This document shows positions 20,214-31,932 of a DNA stretch of 64,000 nucleotides, piece after piece. Position numbers and translations under genes: made by a program. The DNA is from Branchinecta lynchi (lineage: Eukaryota > Arthropoda > Branchiopoda > Anostraca > Branchinectidae). The stretch spans positions 18,943,689-19,007,688 of the forward strand of contig JAKZAP010000013.1 in the NCBI GenBank assembly GCA_023053575.1, written 5' to 3'. Position 1 is the first letter of the stretch; each line of letters starts with the position of its first letter. The notes below the pieces were generated by a model. It saw only the letters and a list, made by a program, of their open reading frames with translations. It had not been told where the DNA came from and did no database searches.

Positions 20214-20798
20214 CAGGGGCGTCACGACGGGGGGGGGGGGGGGTCGCCCCCCCCAATGTTGTCGGCCAGTCGTTAAAAAATAACCGTTTGGCGCGAAGTG
20301 TCGCAATTTTTCGTCAGAACAGTTAATTTTTCAAAAGCCATTTTTCTGAAAATCAGTCGATTTTTCGTCCAAACAAACGTTTTTTCTGAAAAATCAGTAA
20401 TTTTTTTTCAAAACTCTTTTTTTCTGCAAAAACAGTCGGTAAAAATTACCAGCCAGTCGGTTAATACCTTGCCCCCCTCCCAAACATTTTGGCTAGAACA
20501 GTTTGTCAGAAGAGAGAAAAAAATCAGTTGATTTTTAGTCCAAACAAACGTTTTTTCTGAAAAATCAGTAAATAAACTAGGCGCCACAACTGGGGTGGGG
20601 GAGGGGGGATGCCCCTCCCCCAATGTTGTCGGTTGATTAATTTATTAAAATCAGTCTACTTTTTTTCAAAACTGTCATTTTTTTTCTTGGAAACAGTCAT
20701 TTTTTTCTCCAAAAACAGTCGGTAAAAATTACCAGCCAGTCGGTAAATGCCTTGCCCCCCCCCCCCCCCCCCAAACATTTTGGCTAGTAACGCCTTTG
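20214..20798. mobile_element. Composite of two partial hAT-type MITEs of the G/C-run family
   Basis: Begins CAGGGGCGTCACGACGGGG and ends TTGGCTAGTAACGCCTTTG, but the 8-bp flanks differ. An internal right end (CCAAACATTTTGGCTAGAAC at about 20482) and a second internal left end (CTAGGCGCCACAACTGGGG, about 20577) show it is two elements joined or one rearranged. Confidence 0.7.
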
Positions 20799-22561
20799 CA
20801 TGTTGGATGTGGGTAGCTAACAATTAGTCATGTGCTACTGATAAACTAAAAATCAGGCAGGGATCTGGTAGTGGAGGTTTTCCCTGAAAAAAAAATGACC
20901 ACTTACCTTCCTAAGAAATTGAATCAAATTTGATATGCTTCTGCCAAAAGCAGTGTGAATATAGCTTAATGTAGCTTACTATTGAGTTTCTATTAGCTTG
21001 TCTCACTAATCTAATAACCAGAGTCAGGACAATCAAGGTAAAACATTGATATTGAGAATATTTGTTCTTTTTCTTGTTTGATATTTGTAAGGACAGCATT
21101 GCCTCCAAAGCTTTGTGAATTAGGTTGGATGAAAGAGCTTAATGTTCCAATTCTTGACCTCTCCGAGATTTTTTTTTGTCATGGAAATAAAAGCTTTTTG
21201 GGATGGAAGGGACACCCCTCTATTTGTGTATTACAACATGGAATAACCATCTCGGACAGCTATCGAACATTCAATATTGGTAAAACACAATATTCAGGTG
21301 TTTCTTTGGTATGCTTTTATTCATGAACAGACTCAATCCAGTAGTCTGAATAGGTTTATGTTGTCAAATACAGATAAAATACTATGTCTGAGTAAGTACT
21401 TTTTGAACCAGTATTTGAACAAAGGTCGCTGATCAATATCTCGGACTTACTATGACATTTACTCATTTTAGCAGCTTTGTCTTTTGATCCAGTAGCTCCC
21501 TTCAACAGAAACATTGGCCTTTTCAAAAAGTAGGCTAAACTATTTATAAAAATTAAAATTAAAATTCTGCCAAGCTTTGATTAGAATTTTCTCTTATCAA
21601 ATCGTTATTTGGTTGCCAGAAGCTAATGGCAATTGAGTTTCGGTTCTCATAACTTTTGGCTATTCTATTTTCAAACAGTACAAATAATGAATATGTCAGT
21701 AGAGTAGCCAACTGCGCGAAGCGCGAAATTATGCGATTTTTAACACGTGTCAGCATGCTGCCGGCAAGCTCCTATTGTAATTAGGGTTTTTCAAATCTAG
21801 AATTGGGATCCTTAGCAGCAAGTTATTGAGGTGTTACTGAGCTCAAACCAAAGCTGAAGTTCAGGAGAATCATAATCCTATGAGCAAAAGATTCACAATT
21901 TGAAAGTTATTTTTTTAGTAAATAGGCTACCCTAAATTGTGAGCTACTAGGCTATGCTTCCACAGGTATTCTATTTTGTTTCCAAGTCCCATGAAGAATA
22001 AAATAAAGTGACTAATCTGAACTGTTTGATCAACATTTACGCCTAGCCTACACATGTTTGAATTCCAATGTTTTACCTTGCTTGAATAGGCAATTAATTA
22101 TATTTATAAATTTGAGTAAATTTCCGGAAACTATTTGCTAACTTATTCACTTTGATGTAATGTTCTTTCTTTTATGCATATGGTGTTCTCTGGTTCATAC
22201 ATGATATTCCAATTGGGTTTGGACTGAGAAAACCCACCTTTAAGAGGACTTGAATTTTGGCGAATATTGTTACATTCATTTAATCCGTAAAATCCAAAAG
22301 AGACTATTTTAAAGGCTCACAAAAATACTTTTGACCATGACTTCAGTTTCTTATGTTATAAAATCGCTTACAATACAAGTTTTATTAATTTTTGTATGCA
22401 TTTACTTTATAATAAACGTTTGTTTATTGTTTTTTCAGTGGCTACACAATTTAATTTGTGTGTTTTTAAAATGTGGGCCAGAACAGATTCCAGTGATTCC
22501 ACAATCTTGACAAAAACGGACGGTTCACAAGACCAAAAACTTCAAAACTGTCTGTAGAGAA
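20799..22561. other. ATP6V1F 5' flank: no gene seen
   Basis: A/T-rich, with short open frames that lack motifs. A TTTTTTCAG at about 22438 could be an acceptor for a 5'-UTR exon running to the ATP6V1F start codon; this is only a possibility. Confidence 0.35.
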
Positions 22562-22606
22562 ATGGCTGTTGCCAAAGGAAGGCTTATTGCAGTTATTGGG
22601 GATGAG
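22562..22606 (+). CDS. ATP6V1F: ATP6V1F coding exon 1
   Basis: Encodes 15 residues, [15 protein letters not shown], then the donor GAG|GTAAATGC. The IAVIGDE strand is the most conserved N-terminal feature of subunit F. Phase 0 junction. Confidence 0.95.
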
Positions 22607-25600
22607 GTAAATGCAGTTCCGAGTACCTGGTCATTTCTTGTGATCTAAAAAACATTGTCTGAAGGAGTGAACCACTTTGAAGTTTTCGCCCACCGCCCAA
22701 AAATGCACAAAAGTCAAAACCAACAAATAGCCTATGGCATGGGGTAAGCATGGAGTGGTAAAGAAATGCCCACCAAATCACAGCCAAATTATCGCTCTTA
22801 CTCATGAGAATCATCCTTAAGCTGGGTTGACATAATGCAAAAAGCTGAAAGAGGTACTGTATGTCCGGGCATTGGGTGCTTAAAAAGCCCAAGGCAGCAA
22901 TAAATGGAGAATCTCCACCAAATCGTAGCCCAGGGTAAAATTTACAAAATTCAGATGGTAACTATGCCAGGGCTTGGGCTGCTTGGGCGGTAAGTGTGTC
23001 AGTGCTTGAACCCAACAAGCAAAAAACCAAGAACTACCAAATATTTGCCCAAATTAAAATGTATCAGACCCAGTCAGCCACAAACCCCTGATTTTTGGAT
23101 ACCCTATGCCAAACGCTGGATATATCTAGCATTTTGCATAGCCTATGCCTAATGCTGGACACCCTATGCCAAACGCTGGATAGCTGTTGGCACCCGAACC
23201 CTGACCTACCTCACTGTGGGTGAATTCTGATTGGTTGATTTCTGAGCTGCACTGAAATCATCAATATTTTATTGGGTTCCAGTGTCCAGCATTTGGCATA
23301 GTGTATCCAGCGTTTGGCATAGGGAATACCAAACGCTGGATATACCCAGCGTATCAGACTGATCAGACCATTTAGAAATTTAAATTGATATTTATCAGCT
23401 GATTGGTGATAAGAGCTATTATAGGTTTCTTTCTGAGTGAAAAATTCCAGGGCTAGGCAATGCCAAATGATATGTGGTCCACTTTCACTGGTAAGGCCTG
23501 GCTCATTCAAAACAGTGGGCTACTATCTTATTGCTATTATCGTGGGCAGTGATTTGGTGGGCAATACTCAGCAATACTGCCTTCACCACCCGCACATACT
23601 TAGCTCATTCAAAAATTTCTGAATCTTAAGTAGGGTGGTGCATAGTCGTTTCTCCATTTGTTGCTTGGCCGATTCAAGCACTGCCACCCAATGCCTGGAC
23701 GTAGTTAGCACATCCCAATTTTTGCGAATTTGAATGTGGTGATGATTTATTGGCTGTTTCTCTGTTTTCCACCCATTTTAGGAACTGCCATCCTTACCGC
23801 CTGATGCACAGACATAGTTAGCTCATCAAAATCTTTGTGTATTTTAATGCTGTCGGTGATTTGGTGGGTGTTTTTCCCATTGGATGTTTCAAGCACTGTC
23901 ATCCTCATCACCTAACGCCCGGACTTAGCTCTTCCAGCTTTTTCACTGAAACTAGACTTGTGTCAGCTGAGCATAATTTTCGCGATTTTGGTCTTGGGCG
24001 TTTAAAGCCCTGCTACCCAGCGCTCCATGTCTTGGTATTGGGCATTTTGGGGTGGCTGGGCGGTGGGCGAAAATTTCAAGCTGGTAGGAGTGAAGTGTTG
24101 TAAAAAATGTTTAGCTGTGCTGTGCAGGAGCGGTATCCAACCTCAGACAAGATTTGAAATTTCCATAGAAGTTTTGCTTCAGAATGATCTATCTGGCTTA
24201 AAAGGAACCAACAAGCTAATTTAATGGTTTACATTTTGGACAGATAAAATTGCTTCAATATTTCTAGTTAAATATATTTTTCTTTTCAAACAAGATCCCG
24301 TCATTCTAACCTTACCTTGATTGACTTAAAAATGATGAAAAAGGTAGAGTTAGCAAAGTCAATAGTCAGAAAATCCCTTCTCAGAGCAGCTTCAAAATAA
24401 AGAAAAGGCACAGAATTAGAATATTTTTGGACACATAACTTTAAAAAAAAGTCATATTTTGGCTCTTGACAGTCAGGAGAACATGTTCATTTCATTTAAA
24501 CATAGCGGCAAAAATCGAGTATAACTTATTGTTGTAAGTATTAAACCGGTCGCTCCTGTCAGTGCAGATGTACAGGATGTGTACTTGACCTCGTTTTTAC
24601 ACTATATTGACTGATAGTCAAGAGGCCAAATCTGAGATTATTTTTTTCAACAGTCATGTGTCCAAAAATATTCAAATTAAAGGGATTTTCTGGTTATTAG
24701 CTTTGGGAGCTCTAACTTTTTCATCACTTTGTACATTATGTCAAGGAAAACGAGCTCAGGGAACAATGATAAGGTATTGTTTGAAAATAAAAATATGTTC
24801 AACCAGAAATATTGAAGCAAAACTTATTTCTCCAATATGTAAACCATTCTATTATCCTAGTATATTTTTCATATTTTTTGGTTTCTTTTTAAGCCAGATA
24901 GATTTTTTTGAAGAGAAGACTTCTCTGGAAATTTGAAATCTTGTTTGAGATTGGGTACCTCTCCTGTACATGTGCAGTAGAGGTATGCTTATTCGAAATT
25001 TGTTTGGGCTAAACGCAAGTGCCAGCCAGTCGGTAAATACCTTGCCGCTCCCCCCCCCCCAAAAAAAAAAAAAAACATTTTTACTAGTAATTTTCTGTAA
25101 ATTTATTCTGCTTCTTTCTAGTTTCTGCAAAGACCCAACCTGAAAACATGCCATTTCCATGCACTTGGTGTGACTAATGTTAACTACCAGTTAGACAAAG
25201 TAGGTAATTACTTTGAAAAAACTGAATAGGTATTTTGGATCTTCATTCTACCATTAGCCCGAAACTGCACTATTCACATTTAATTAACTGGTCAAATAAG
25301 CATACTATAGAAGAAATTTGTTTGCAGTCGTAACTAGGATCTAACTGTCAAGAAGCAAATTCTAATGACCTAGGTCCTAGTTAGGATACTAATGACCATA
25401 AATGACTACATTTGTCAGCAAGTTTGCAGTAGCTTAATGTTACATTTTACAGGACACATGTGTTGGTTTTCTTCTTGGTGGTATTGGAGAGATGAACAAG
25501 CATAGGCAGCCTAACTATATGGTTGTGAACAAAAGTAAGAATTTTCTTAGCAGTGTTGTTCCTTAAAATAGGGGATCACTTAGTTCTGGTATTGTCTTTT

Positions 25601-28600
25601 TTGCTTTATCTTGCTCAGAACTTCCTTAGGTGCATTCTATTACACATTTTATCTTTTTTTGTATGGGCTAGGCTAGGCTATATATTTTATGTTACCTAGT
25701 GGTGCTGTCGCCTACGTGTTATGGACTAAAAACGCTCCTTAAAATTTGCGACAGTTTTGCGAACTTTTGCATCATAACGTGATATTCTTTATAACACTAA
25801 GAAAACTCAAGTGATATTGTTTCTTAAAGCTGGTTTTCGAGCTGCTAAAAATGATGTGCAACTGTCAGGTCGAACACTTTGTTATGTAGATGAGTTTCTT
25901 TACTCAGGGTTCACATTCAAGTCTGACCTGACGGACGATCTTCATATTAAAGAGATGACATCGGAGCTATGTAAACGAGCAAATGTTTTAATTCGCAAGT
26001 TTAGCAAGGCGGACCTTGATATACGCGTTCAGTTATTTAGAACTTAGTGTTATCACATTTTTGCTCTAGCGTTGATGATCAATCCTACCGCCAAGAGTCT
26101 TAGCAATGTTAAAATAAGCTATAACCGTGTGTTGCGGCGTTTATTGAAGCAACCGCGTATCTGTAGTATCGTCGGCGTATATAATCGCCGCATATCATCG
26201 GTGCTCGTCTCGAGGAGATGCCTCACTTTTGAAGAAATTCACCGTAGGCTAGAGCTCTTTTGGACTCAGATATTGAGGTTTTGAAATTCGCTACTAAGAC
26301 AATTTTTCATTGCCTGCAAGTATGGCAGTCTCTTCTTGCTGCAACGCAGCAGCAGGAGTAGTCTGCATGACTTTTGGGGAGGGGGTGGGGTGAGCCGGTC
26401 CCAGGTACTCGTGAATCAATCCCAGGTGCACACGAGGGGTTGGGAATTGAGTGTACCCGTTAAAGGAGTACTTGAGGGGTTAAACACTTGGATGAGCCGA
26501 TCCCAGGCGCTAGGTGTGTGAGCCAGTCCTAGGTGCTTGTTGAACCAATCCCAGGTCTACGTGAGGGGTTACTCACTTGCAAACAAAAAATCAGGGGTTA
26601 GGAACTGGGTCTTGAGGGGGTTCCCCGGGGGAATAATCGAATTTTGAACTTTATTTCCTTGACGGATAAGCTGGCAAAATTTGCAAGGTGAGGACCGGAG
26701 AGGACCCTTGCCAAGAAGGGCCGAAATGTAGTTCCAATAAATTCAGCTAACGTATCCGGTTTCTACCATCAAATACGAGGAATTTGGTAGAAAAACAACA
26801 ACACAATTCTAAAATACCTTTTTGAGGTCGATTAGATATGAGATATTGGCGTAAAAATGCTTGTTGAATCCGTATCTGAACTTGGTTTACTACATATTCA
26901 AGCGGTTGATTATGGATAAATAGCAAATCTAGCGAAGACTTGCAAATGTACAAGATTCGATTGTCTGGATCAAGAAGTCTGATAAACATTAAAATTTTTG
27001 GGATTCCATCGAAACCTTTGGTCTTGTTTGTTCTTGTCTATGGCAATTTGCTGAAGTAAAAGTATCCATTCATTCAAATGGTCCTACTTATACAGTCTGG
27101 CTTAACCTATGCCAGATGCTGGTTACTGTATACCGAATGCTGGTACTAAATGTTTTGAATGGTAATTTTGTGACTTTCAGTGGAATCTTTAAAAAAAAAT
27201 TGTGAGGGCTTGAGCATCTGGCATACCTCACCCTAACATGTGTTTGTTGTGCTGTTATCGTTGTGCATAAACTACTCAAATACTAGGTACTTTCGTCGGA
27301 CTGTTTAGTTCTATGTATTGCCGATTATTTTCATTAGGGTAGTGTGGATCTGTGGATCTGAACTTTTTTGTTTGGTCAACAGATCAAAGTCACTCGGCTA
27401 GGCTATGGCTGGTATGGTGGACTGAGCATATTTTTCTGTCTTCTTTAGGCACAAGTGTGAATGACATTGAAGAATGCTTCAAAAAATTTGTCAAGAGGGA
27501 TGACATTGACATTATCCTGATCAACCAAAATGTAAGTTATTTCTCATATTACCAAGAATCCTAAATGTGCACATATGGATGGACTTAAACATCATTCGTG
27601 GAGTACAACCCCCCTGCTCCAGGACAATGTGGTCTCGACATAAAGGCACTGTGCTTTGACATTGGTCTATACCCCAATTTTGGAGATCGTGCCTCAAAAT
27701 TAGGAATTTGTGTATGACTGAGCTGGGCAAACCCGTCTGAAGACCTTTAGCCATGAACCCATTACTTCCGTTTGAATCTGAGTTTAAAGTTAAAGATCCT
27801 CTTGGTCATAGCTAAAAGGCTGTGATAAAAACCTTTAGTTGCTTCAAAGTTCGTTTAATTTATTGCTGTTTCCTCTTGTTCCTACAGCCTAGAGAGGACC
27901 CTTGCCAATATTCAAACCATGGATAAAAAGGATACGTCAGCTTCGTCTGCGATACTTTGGCAGCGATATTTCTGTCCTTCTTTGCAAGGGTCCTCGTCAG
28001 CTGTTAGTCTGGGACAACGTTAGGGAAAGAAACGAACCTGCTAATCTAATAAACATTTTTGGCATGTATTTTACAGTTAAAGTTGCGTAGTCTTAATTTA
28101 AGCTTCTTTCTTTGATGACTATTAACTATTTGTTCAAGTTCAAATCAAGGTCGAATAAGCATATCCTATTTCAATAGGAGAGTTACCCAAACTCAAATAA
28201 CCTAATTAGATTTATTTCAATTGTAGTAGGTCCTACAGGACCTCAGAGTCTTTACTTTGCAGAGATATATCTAGCTTAAAAAGGAACTAAAAAACATGAC
28301 AAAAATACTAGATCGAAGGTTATGCACTGGCTTACATTCTGGAAGAAGAAGTTTTCTTCAAATTTCTAATTAAACGTATTTTAATTTCCAAACAGAACCA
28401 TCTCATTCTCACCTGAGCTTTTTTTTTCAAAATATACCTTTCCAAAAAGGTCTGAAGTATCGCTGGATCAGATCTTAGCTGACTTATCCGTTTCGTGTAA
28501 TTTTTAAATAGCTATAAAATCTCATGGAAGATATAGACATCTGTGAATTGGAAAATAATAACCTCCTAGAGCGGGATCTGAACCTGCAACCTTTGGACCT

Positions 28601-30649
28601 GTATGAGTTCCTCCATCACATCACACACACACAAAAATCATTCGAGACAAATTTTGGTGCCAGAAATCTAACTGACTCTCAACGGAATTTTGAGATCGAA
28701 AAAATGTCATCCAGATGAATCGATTGTTCCACGGTATGGAAACAAAAGCCGCGTTCGATTTGAGTCCTCCTTGTCTCGGTCCTGTCTTTTTATTACTGAC
28801 ATGTCACGGTTTAAACCGGTTTTTATTTAGCCCTGTCAGGTGAATGACTCAGCAGACAAGCATCGCAAATAAAACGCTACCCGAGACAGGACCGAAACTT
28901 GCTCGGAGAGCATGTCATCATTCACGGCGTCCTGTCTGACAGGGCACTGACAATTGTCAGCTGACAGGACAAATAAAATGGCGTTAAGCGGGCAAGGCAG
29001 TAAAATAAAACGGCATTTGGCTGACAGGACTGAGACAGGACCGGGACCAGGCTAAATCGAACGCGGCTAAAGGCCCTACAGCCGACAGCTTTGTCAAAGC
29101 ATGAATGAACTTATTTGAAATGAAACTGCTTATTTTCGCAACACAACACACAAGTTCTCAGCCGGAAGGCTGTCATAGACGCCATGGCACAGCTTTTATA
29201 CCTCACTCAGATCCCCCCCCCCCCCCGGTGAAATCTGTACGCGAACATCTTACAGTTCAACCTTTTCTAGGTTGCTGAGATGATCCGGTACGTCATTGAC
29301 GCCCATACAGACCCCATTCCAGCCGTTTTGGAAATTCCCTCCAAGGACCACCCATATGATGCTTCAAAGGATTCCATACTCAGAAGAGCCAAGGTAATTC
29401 ATTTGATTGCTTGGTTGCACCACGTCGCGAGGTTGCAGGTGTACGCTACTCGCTTGAATTTGGAAAATAAAATAATACACCGAAGAGAAATCTACAAATT
29501 TTGCCACGGTAGCCCATACTAGTTACGAGTTAACTATTTTCAAGCTGTGTCGCGTTCGGGTCCACTCCGGTACTCGCATGACGCTGATGCTTTAGTGTTG
29601 TTGGGGACAGCTTCCGGTTGTGATATTCACACCCGCGGAAGAGTTTAAATTTGTTGGAAAATGCTGTCGGTAACGGATTTCTGTTCAAAAAATTTTGGAG
29701 CAAAGATACGTGTGTTGTCCCCAGATGGGGGTCTATTCCCCCCTCCCTCCCGTCGTCCGTGCGTCGGTCCAAGAGGAATACTGGCAATCAGTTTTCTCCA
29801 TATCCTGCTAACTCTTCTGCCCAAATTTTACGGAGTTTCATCCCATCGTTTACTTCTGATCATTTCTTGTAAGTGTATTAGTTAATTATTTCGTAAATGT
29901 TTTATTCCTCTTCTACCTTGAAGCAGTGCTGCCACATCAAAATTATTCAGAGAGTGACTTTTGGCACAAAACAGAGAGTGAATTGAGAGCGATATTTATT
30001 CTCATGACATTTTCGCCACTGTAAAAATGACACATCTTCATTTTACTTTCATGAAAAAACTTGAAATGGTCAGTTCTGGTCGGAATCCATGCTGCAGAAA
30101 TGACACATTTGATCGTTTTGTGAAATAAGAGTGATTTTTATGTCCTACGTAGGACAAGAGTGACAAATACAAAATACAGTGACAATTCACACTATCGTGC
30201 GACATTTGGCAACGCTGCCTTGAAGCTATTTGGAAGTAAATTTGATTGATTGACTGTTTCGAAATGCTGTATTTCAGTTATAGCTTGTTCAAGGTTTTAG
30301 CATCAGTTTTCGTATTTAATTTTTAATTTTTTGTTTTAGTCCAAAGTCTGCCCTCTAGTCTTGCTTGCTCTCTTTTTTATAGGTTTATAACACGAAGCAG
30401 CAGGGACTAGGCCATAACTTTGTTATAACTAGTAGAAATCACGCGGAGATTTCTGGTACACAAGCGATTCGTGGTCCTGAATAGCTTTGCACCTGAAGCT
30501 GTACGAGACCTGGACTGCAAGCACAACCTCTTTTGTGTTACCTCTGTATCTGCCTCCTCATTTAGGAAGACTAAAAGCCTATATACCAGGATTTGTTTCG
30601 CCATGCGGCTGATAATTTTTTTTTTCAGGGCATGTTCAGCGCAGACTAG
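22562..30649 (+). CDS. ATP6V1F: V-type ATPase V1 subunit F (Vha14), five exons, complete
   Basis: Exons 22562..22606, 25453..25534, 27449..27531, 29271..29393 and 30629..30649 join in phase to 117 residues; animal orthologues have about 119-124. The protein begins [15 protein letters not shown] and contains [52 protein letters not shown] and [20 protein letters not shown], a near-continuous match to the family. Subunit F sits in the central stalk of the V1 sector and couples ATP hydrolysis to rotor turning during proton pumping. The start codon context (purine at -3, G at +4) is good. Oddity: the last exon encodes only GMFSAD and a stop, so the usual EDLR-type C-terminal tail is shortened. 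Introns of 1.2-2.8 kb contain long palindromic elements and RT scraps. Confidence 0.96.
22645..24112. mobile_element. Long palindromic element (about 1.47 kb) in ATP6V1F intron 1
   Basis: The left end AACATTGTCTGAAGGAGTGA and TTCGCCCACCGCCC is the inverse of the right end GGGCGGTGGGCGAAAA and GTGAAGTGTTGTAAAAAATG. The interior repeats GCCCA-GGCATTGGG-type text in both orientations. It contains the AAACCCCTGAT-family MITE at about 23070-23360. No transposase. Confidence 0.7.
23070..23360. mobile_element. AAACCCCTGAT-family palindromic MITE, second copy
   Basis: CACAAACCCCTGATTTTTGG at the left; repeated CCCTATGCCAAACGCTGGATA and its inverse TATCCAGCGTTTGGCATA in the two halves, with GATTGGTTGATTTCTGAGCT in the centre as in the other copies. 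The right end is lost. Confidence 0.65.
24118..24982. mobile_element. Long palindromic element (about 865 bp) in ATP6V1F intron 1
   Basis: Left arm: CAGACAAGATTTGAAATTTC, CTATCTGGCTTAAAAGGAAC. Right arm is the inverse: GTTTCTTTTTAAGCCAGATA, GAAATTTGAAATCTTGTTTG. Arms are roughly 400 bp. A half copy lies at about 28255-28440 (TATCTAGCTTAAAAAGGAAC). It abuts the previous palindrome. Confidence 0.7.
25014..25100. mobile_element. Truncated hAT-type MITE right end
   Basis: CCAGCCAGTCGGTAAATACC, a C run and ACATTTTTACTAGTAATTTTCTG match the right terminus of the G/C-run hAT family, with an A15 run. The left part is absent. Confidence 0.6.
25453..25534 (+). CDS. ATP6V1F: ATP6V1F coding exon 2
   Basis: The acceptor TACATTTTACAG ends at 25452; the donor AAAA|GTAAGAATT follows 25534. 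It encodes 27 residues ([20 protein letters not shown] and on to VVNK) plus one base completed by exon 3 to give Ser. Confidence 0.96.
25740..26290 (+). pseudogene. Non-LTR RT C-terminal fragment in ATP6V1F intron 2
   Basis: Two frames separated by a stop near 26045 and a frame change: [20 protein letters not shown] with [20 protein letters not shown], then [20 protein letters not shown] and [12 protein letters not shown]. This is the post-palm region typical of L2/CR1-like elements (YLG-DLSDD and AYN-RRL positions). The RT active site is absent. Confidence 0.75.
26291..27448. other. ATP6V1F intron 2: repeats, no gene
   Basis: About 26380-26600 holds diverged AGCC-GTCCCAGGTGCT-GTGA-GGGT units. 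About 26640-26760 holds a copy of the GGACCCTTGCCAAGAAGGGC hairpin motif and TAACGTATCCG. About 26850-27030 is related to the repeat at 17100-17330. About 27095-27240 resembles part of the AAACCCCTGAT family (GCCAGATGCTGG). Confidence 0.45.
27449..27531 (+). CDS. ATP6V1F: ATP6V1F coding exon 3
   Basis: The acceptor CTTCTTTAG ends at 27448; the donor CAAAAT|GTAAGTTAT follows 27531. It completes a Ser codon and adds 27 residues, [20 protein letters not shown] and IILINQN. Phase 0 end. Confidence 0.96.
27875..28040. repeat. Partial copy of the 31933/59263 palindromic family
   Basis: GAGAGGACCCTTGCCAATAT is followed by the inverted part AAAGGATACGTCAGCTTCG, GCAGCGATATTTCTGTCC, TTCTTTGCAAGGGTCCTCGT. 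Shares the hairpin motif and the ACGTCAGC-ACG core. Confidence 0.6.
28747..29068. mobile_element. Palindromic MITE, 322 bp, AGCCGCGTTCGATTT ends
   Basis: AGCCGCGTTCGATTTGAG at the left and CTAAATCGAACGCGGCT at the right are inverted. Inside, GACAGGACCG-type text occurs in both orientations (TCTCGGTCCTGTC and GAGACAGGACCG). Single copy in the window, in ATP6V1F intron 3. Confidence 0.8.
29271..29393 (+). CDS. ATP6V1F: ATP6V1F coding exon 4
   Basis: The acceptor ACCTTTTCTAG ends at 29270; the donor GCCAAG|GTAATTC follows 29393. It encodes 41 residues including [34 protein letters not shown], the most conserved block of subunit F. Confidence 0.97.
29924..30217. mobile_element. hAT-type MITE, 294 bp, perfect TSD CCTTGAAG
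   Basis: Begins CAGTGCTGCCACATC, ends TTTGGCAACGCTG; the 8 bases CCTTGAAG occur on both sides (29916-29923 and 30218-30225). The interior has repeated GAGAGTGA and TGACA motifs and no frame. It lies in ATP6V1F intron 4. Its ends differ from the G/C-run family. Confidence 0.88.
30629..30649 (+). CDS. ATP6V1F: ATP6V1F coding exon 5 (GMFSAD and stop)
   Basis: The acceptor is an 11-T run then CAG ending at 30628. GGC ATG TTC AGC GCA GAC TAG follows. GMF after RRAK is the expected family sequence; the stop comes three to four residues earlier than in insect or human proteins. Confidence 0.9.
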   Translation, partial: GMFSAD

Positions 30650-30679
30650 TCCAAAGAATCCTACGTTTTCAGTGTGTTC

Positions 30680-31038
30680 TCCTTCTTGTTGTTGTTTTTC
30701 TGTGACCTTCGTACGTTCCAGAGACATTTTGTTGTAAGTGTATTTGTTAATTAAAATATCCGACGATAATTGAGGTATTTGGGGTGTCTGCCTGAGGTTT
30801 AGAAAGGAAGATTATTGAGGAGGGAATGGGCGGAAGTCGTAGACCGATACCAAACCATTCGGCTACACCTAGAGGGACCGAGGGGTGGAAATGAAGGTAA
30901 TGGAGGGAGTTGGGGTTGGTGTCTTGGATTTCAACCCGACACTAAACCATTGTCCTTCCTGTTCTTGTTTTTCTGTGACCTTCGTACGTTCCAGAGACAT
31001 TTATAAGTGTATTTGTTTATTAAAGTATCCGACGAAAA
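30680..31038. repeat. Direct repeat in the ATP6V1F 3' region
   Basis: TGTGACCTTCGTACGTTCCA, GAGACATTT, then AAGTGTATTTGTTAATTAAA and ATCCGACGA occur at about 30701-30766 and 30975-31034. Between them is an A/G-rich stretch including GGGTGGAAATGAAGG. Likely duplicated 3'-UTR sequence; no AATAAA is placed with confidence. Confidence 0.6.
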
Positions 31039-31932
31039 ACAAGAGATAAGGTTAAGCTCAAGAGAAAGACAGATCTTAGCAGCAACAGTGACATTTCATT
31101 CAAACTTTGAGTCGGGCCATCTTTAGGGGGGTTACCTATAAAATCCTTTCCTATAGTCCTTTGGGTCTAAGAACCCTGGCGGGTCTTTCAAACAACGACG
31201 TCGTAGCGCAAGCTCCCGCTAACAAGGCAATGAACACACCTGCATCTTGTTGACAAAATACTTTGTAGTGCTCATGCCTAACGCTTGTCCGCAAAAGCTC
31301 GACGCGATTATTGACTCGATATTATTCGACGAGCTTCTTCAGTTTGAGGAAATGGTGTACGAGTCGGGTTGGACATAATTAAAATCGAACCTAGAGTCTA
31401 TTTTGTTTTCTGACATTTAGTAACAATGTTCGCAGTTGTTAAATTACATTTTCTTGTTCTTCTTTATCCAGCTTCAATCCTCGGTTCAGAGATAAATACA
31501 TGAATGTTTGGACTGCCTAGCGAGACCGAGTTTACGCTACAACCATCACTGCCTCATAAAAAATGGTGAAAGTTTGCTCCCCGCCACAAATGAAGCTCCG
31601 ACCCACCAATAAATTAAATACACGGAGAATAAATAAATAACAAAGAATACCTAAGTATCACAAACGTAAACAGCTATACGTGTCAGAAGTTTGACACACA
31701 ATAGTGCGCATCCATGTGTTTTAAAGCTCTGCCATATTTTCGTAAAACAGAACACATGTAACCATTTCATAACACATTAAACAGTTTTCAACACGTTTTC
31801 GGAAAAATAAGACTAAAAGCATGAACATAGATCTTCCGTGCAAATTCCATACGGTGATAACATTCACACAAATACGCATATCCTGTGGCAAATGTTGTCA
31901 AACTGACCCGTCAGTGTAATTAATTCCACTAG
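31039..31932. other. Intergenic between ATP6V1F and RYBP: nothing recognised
   Basis: A short open stretch at about 31274-31376 (LMPNACPQKLDAIIDSI) is unrecognised and too short to call. Confidence 0.35.

Noticed and set aside
31274..31376. Short open stretch LMPNACPQKLDAIIDSI as a gene remnant
   Set aside because: Too short, no homologue recognised, no splice signals placed.
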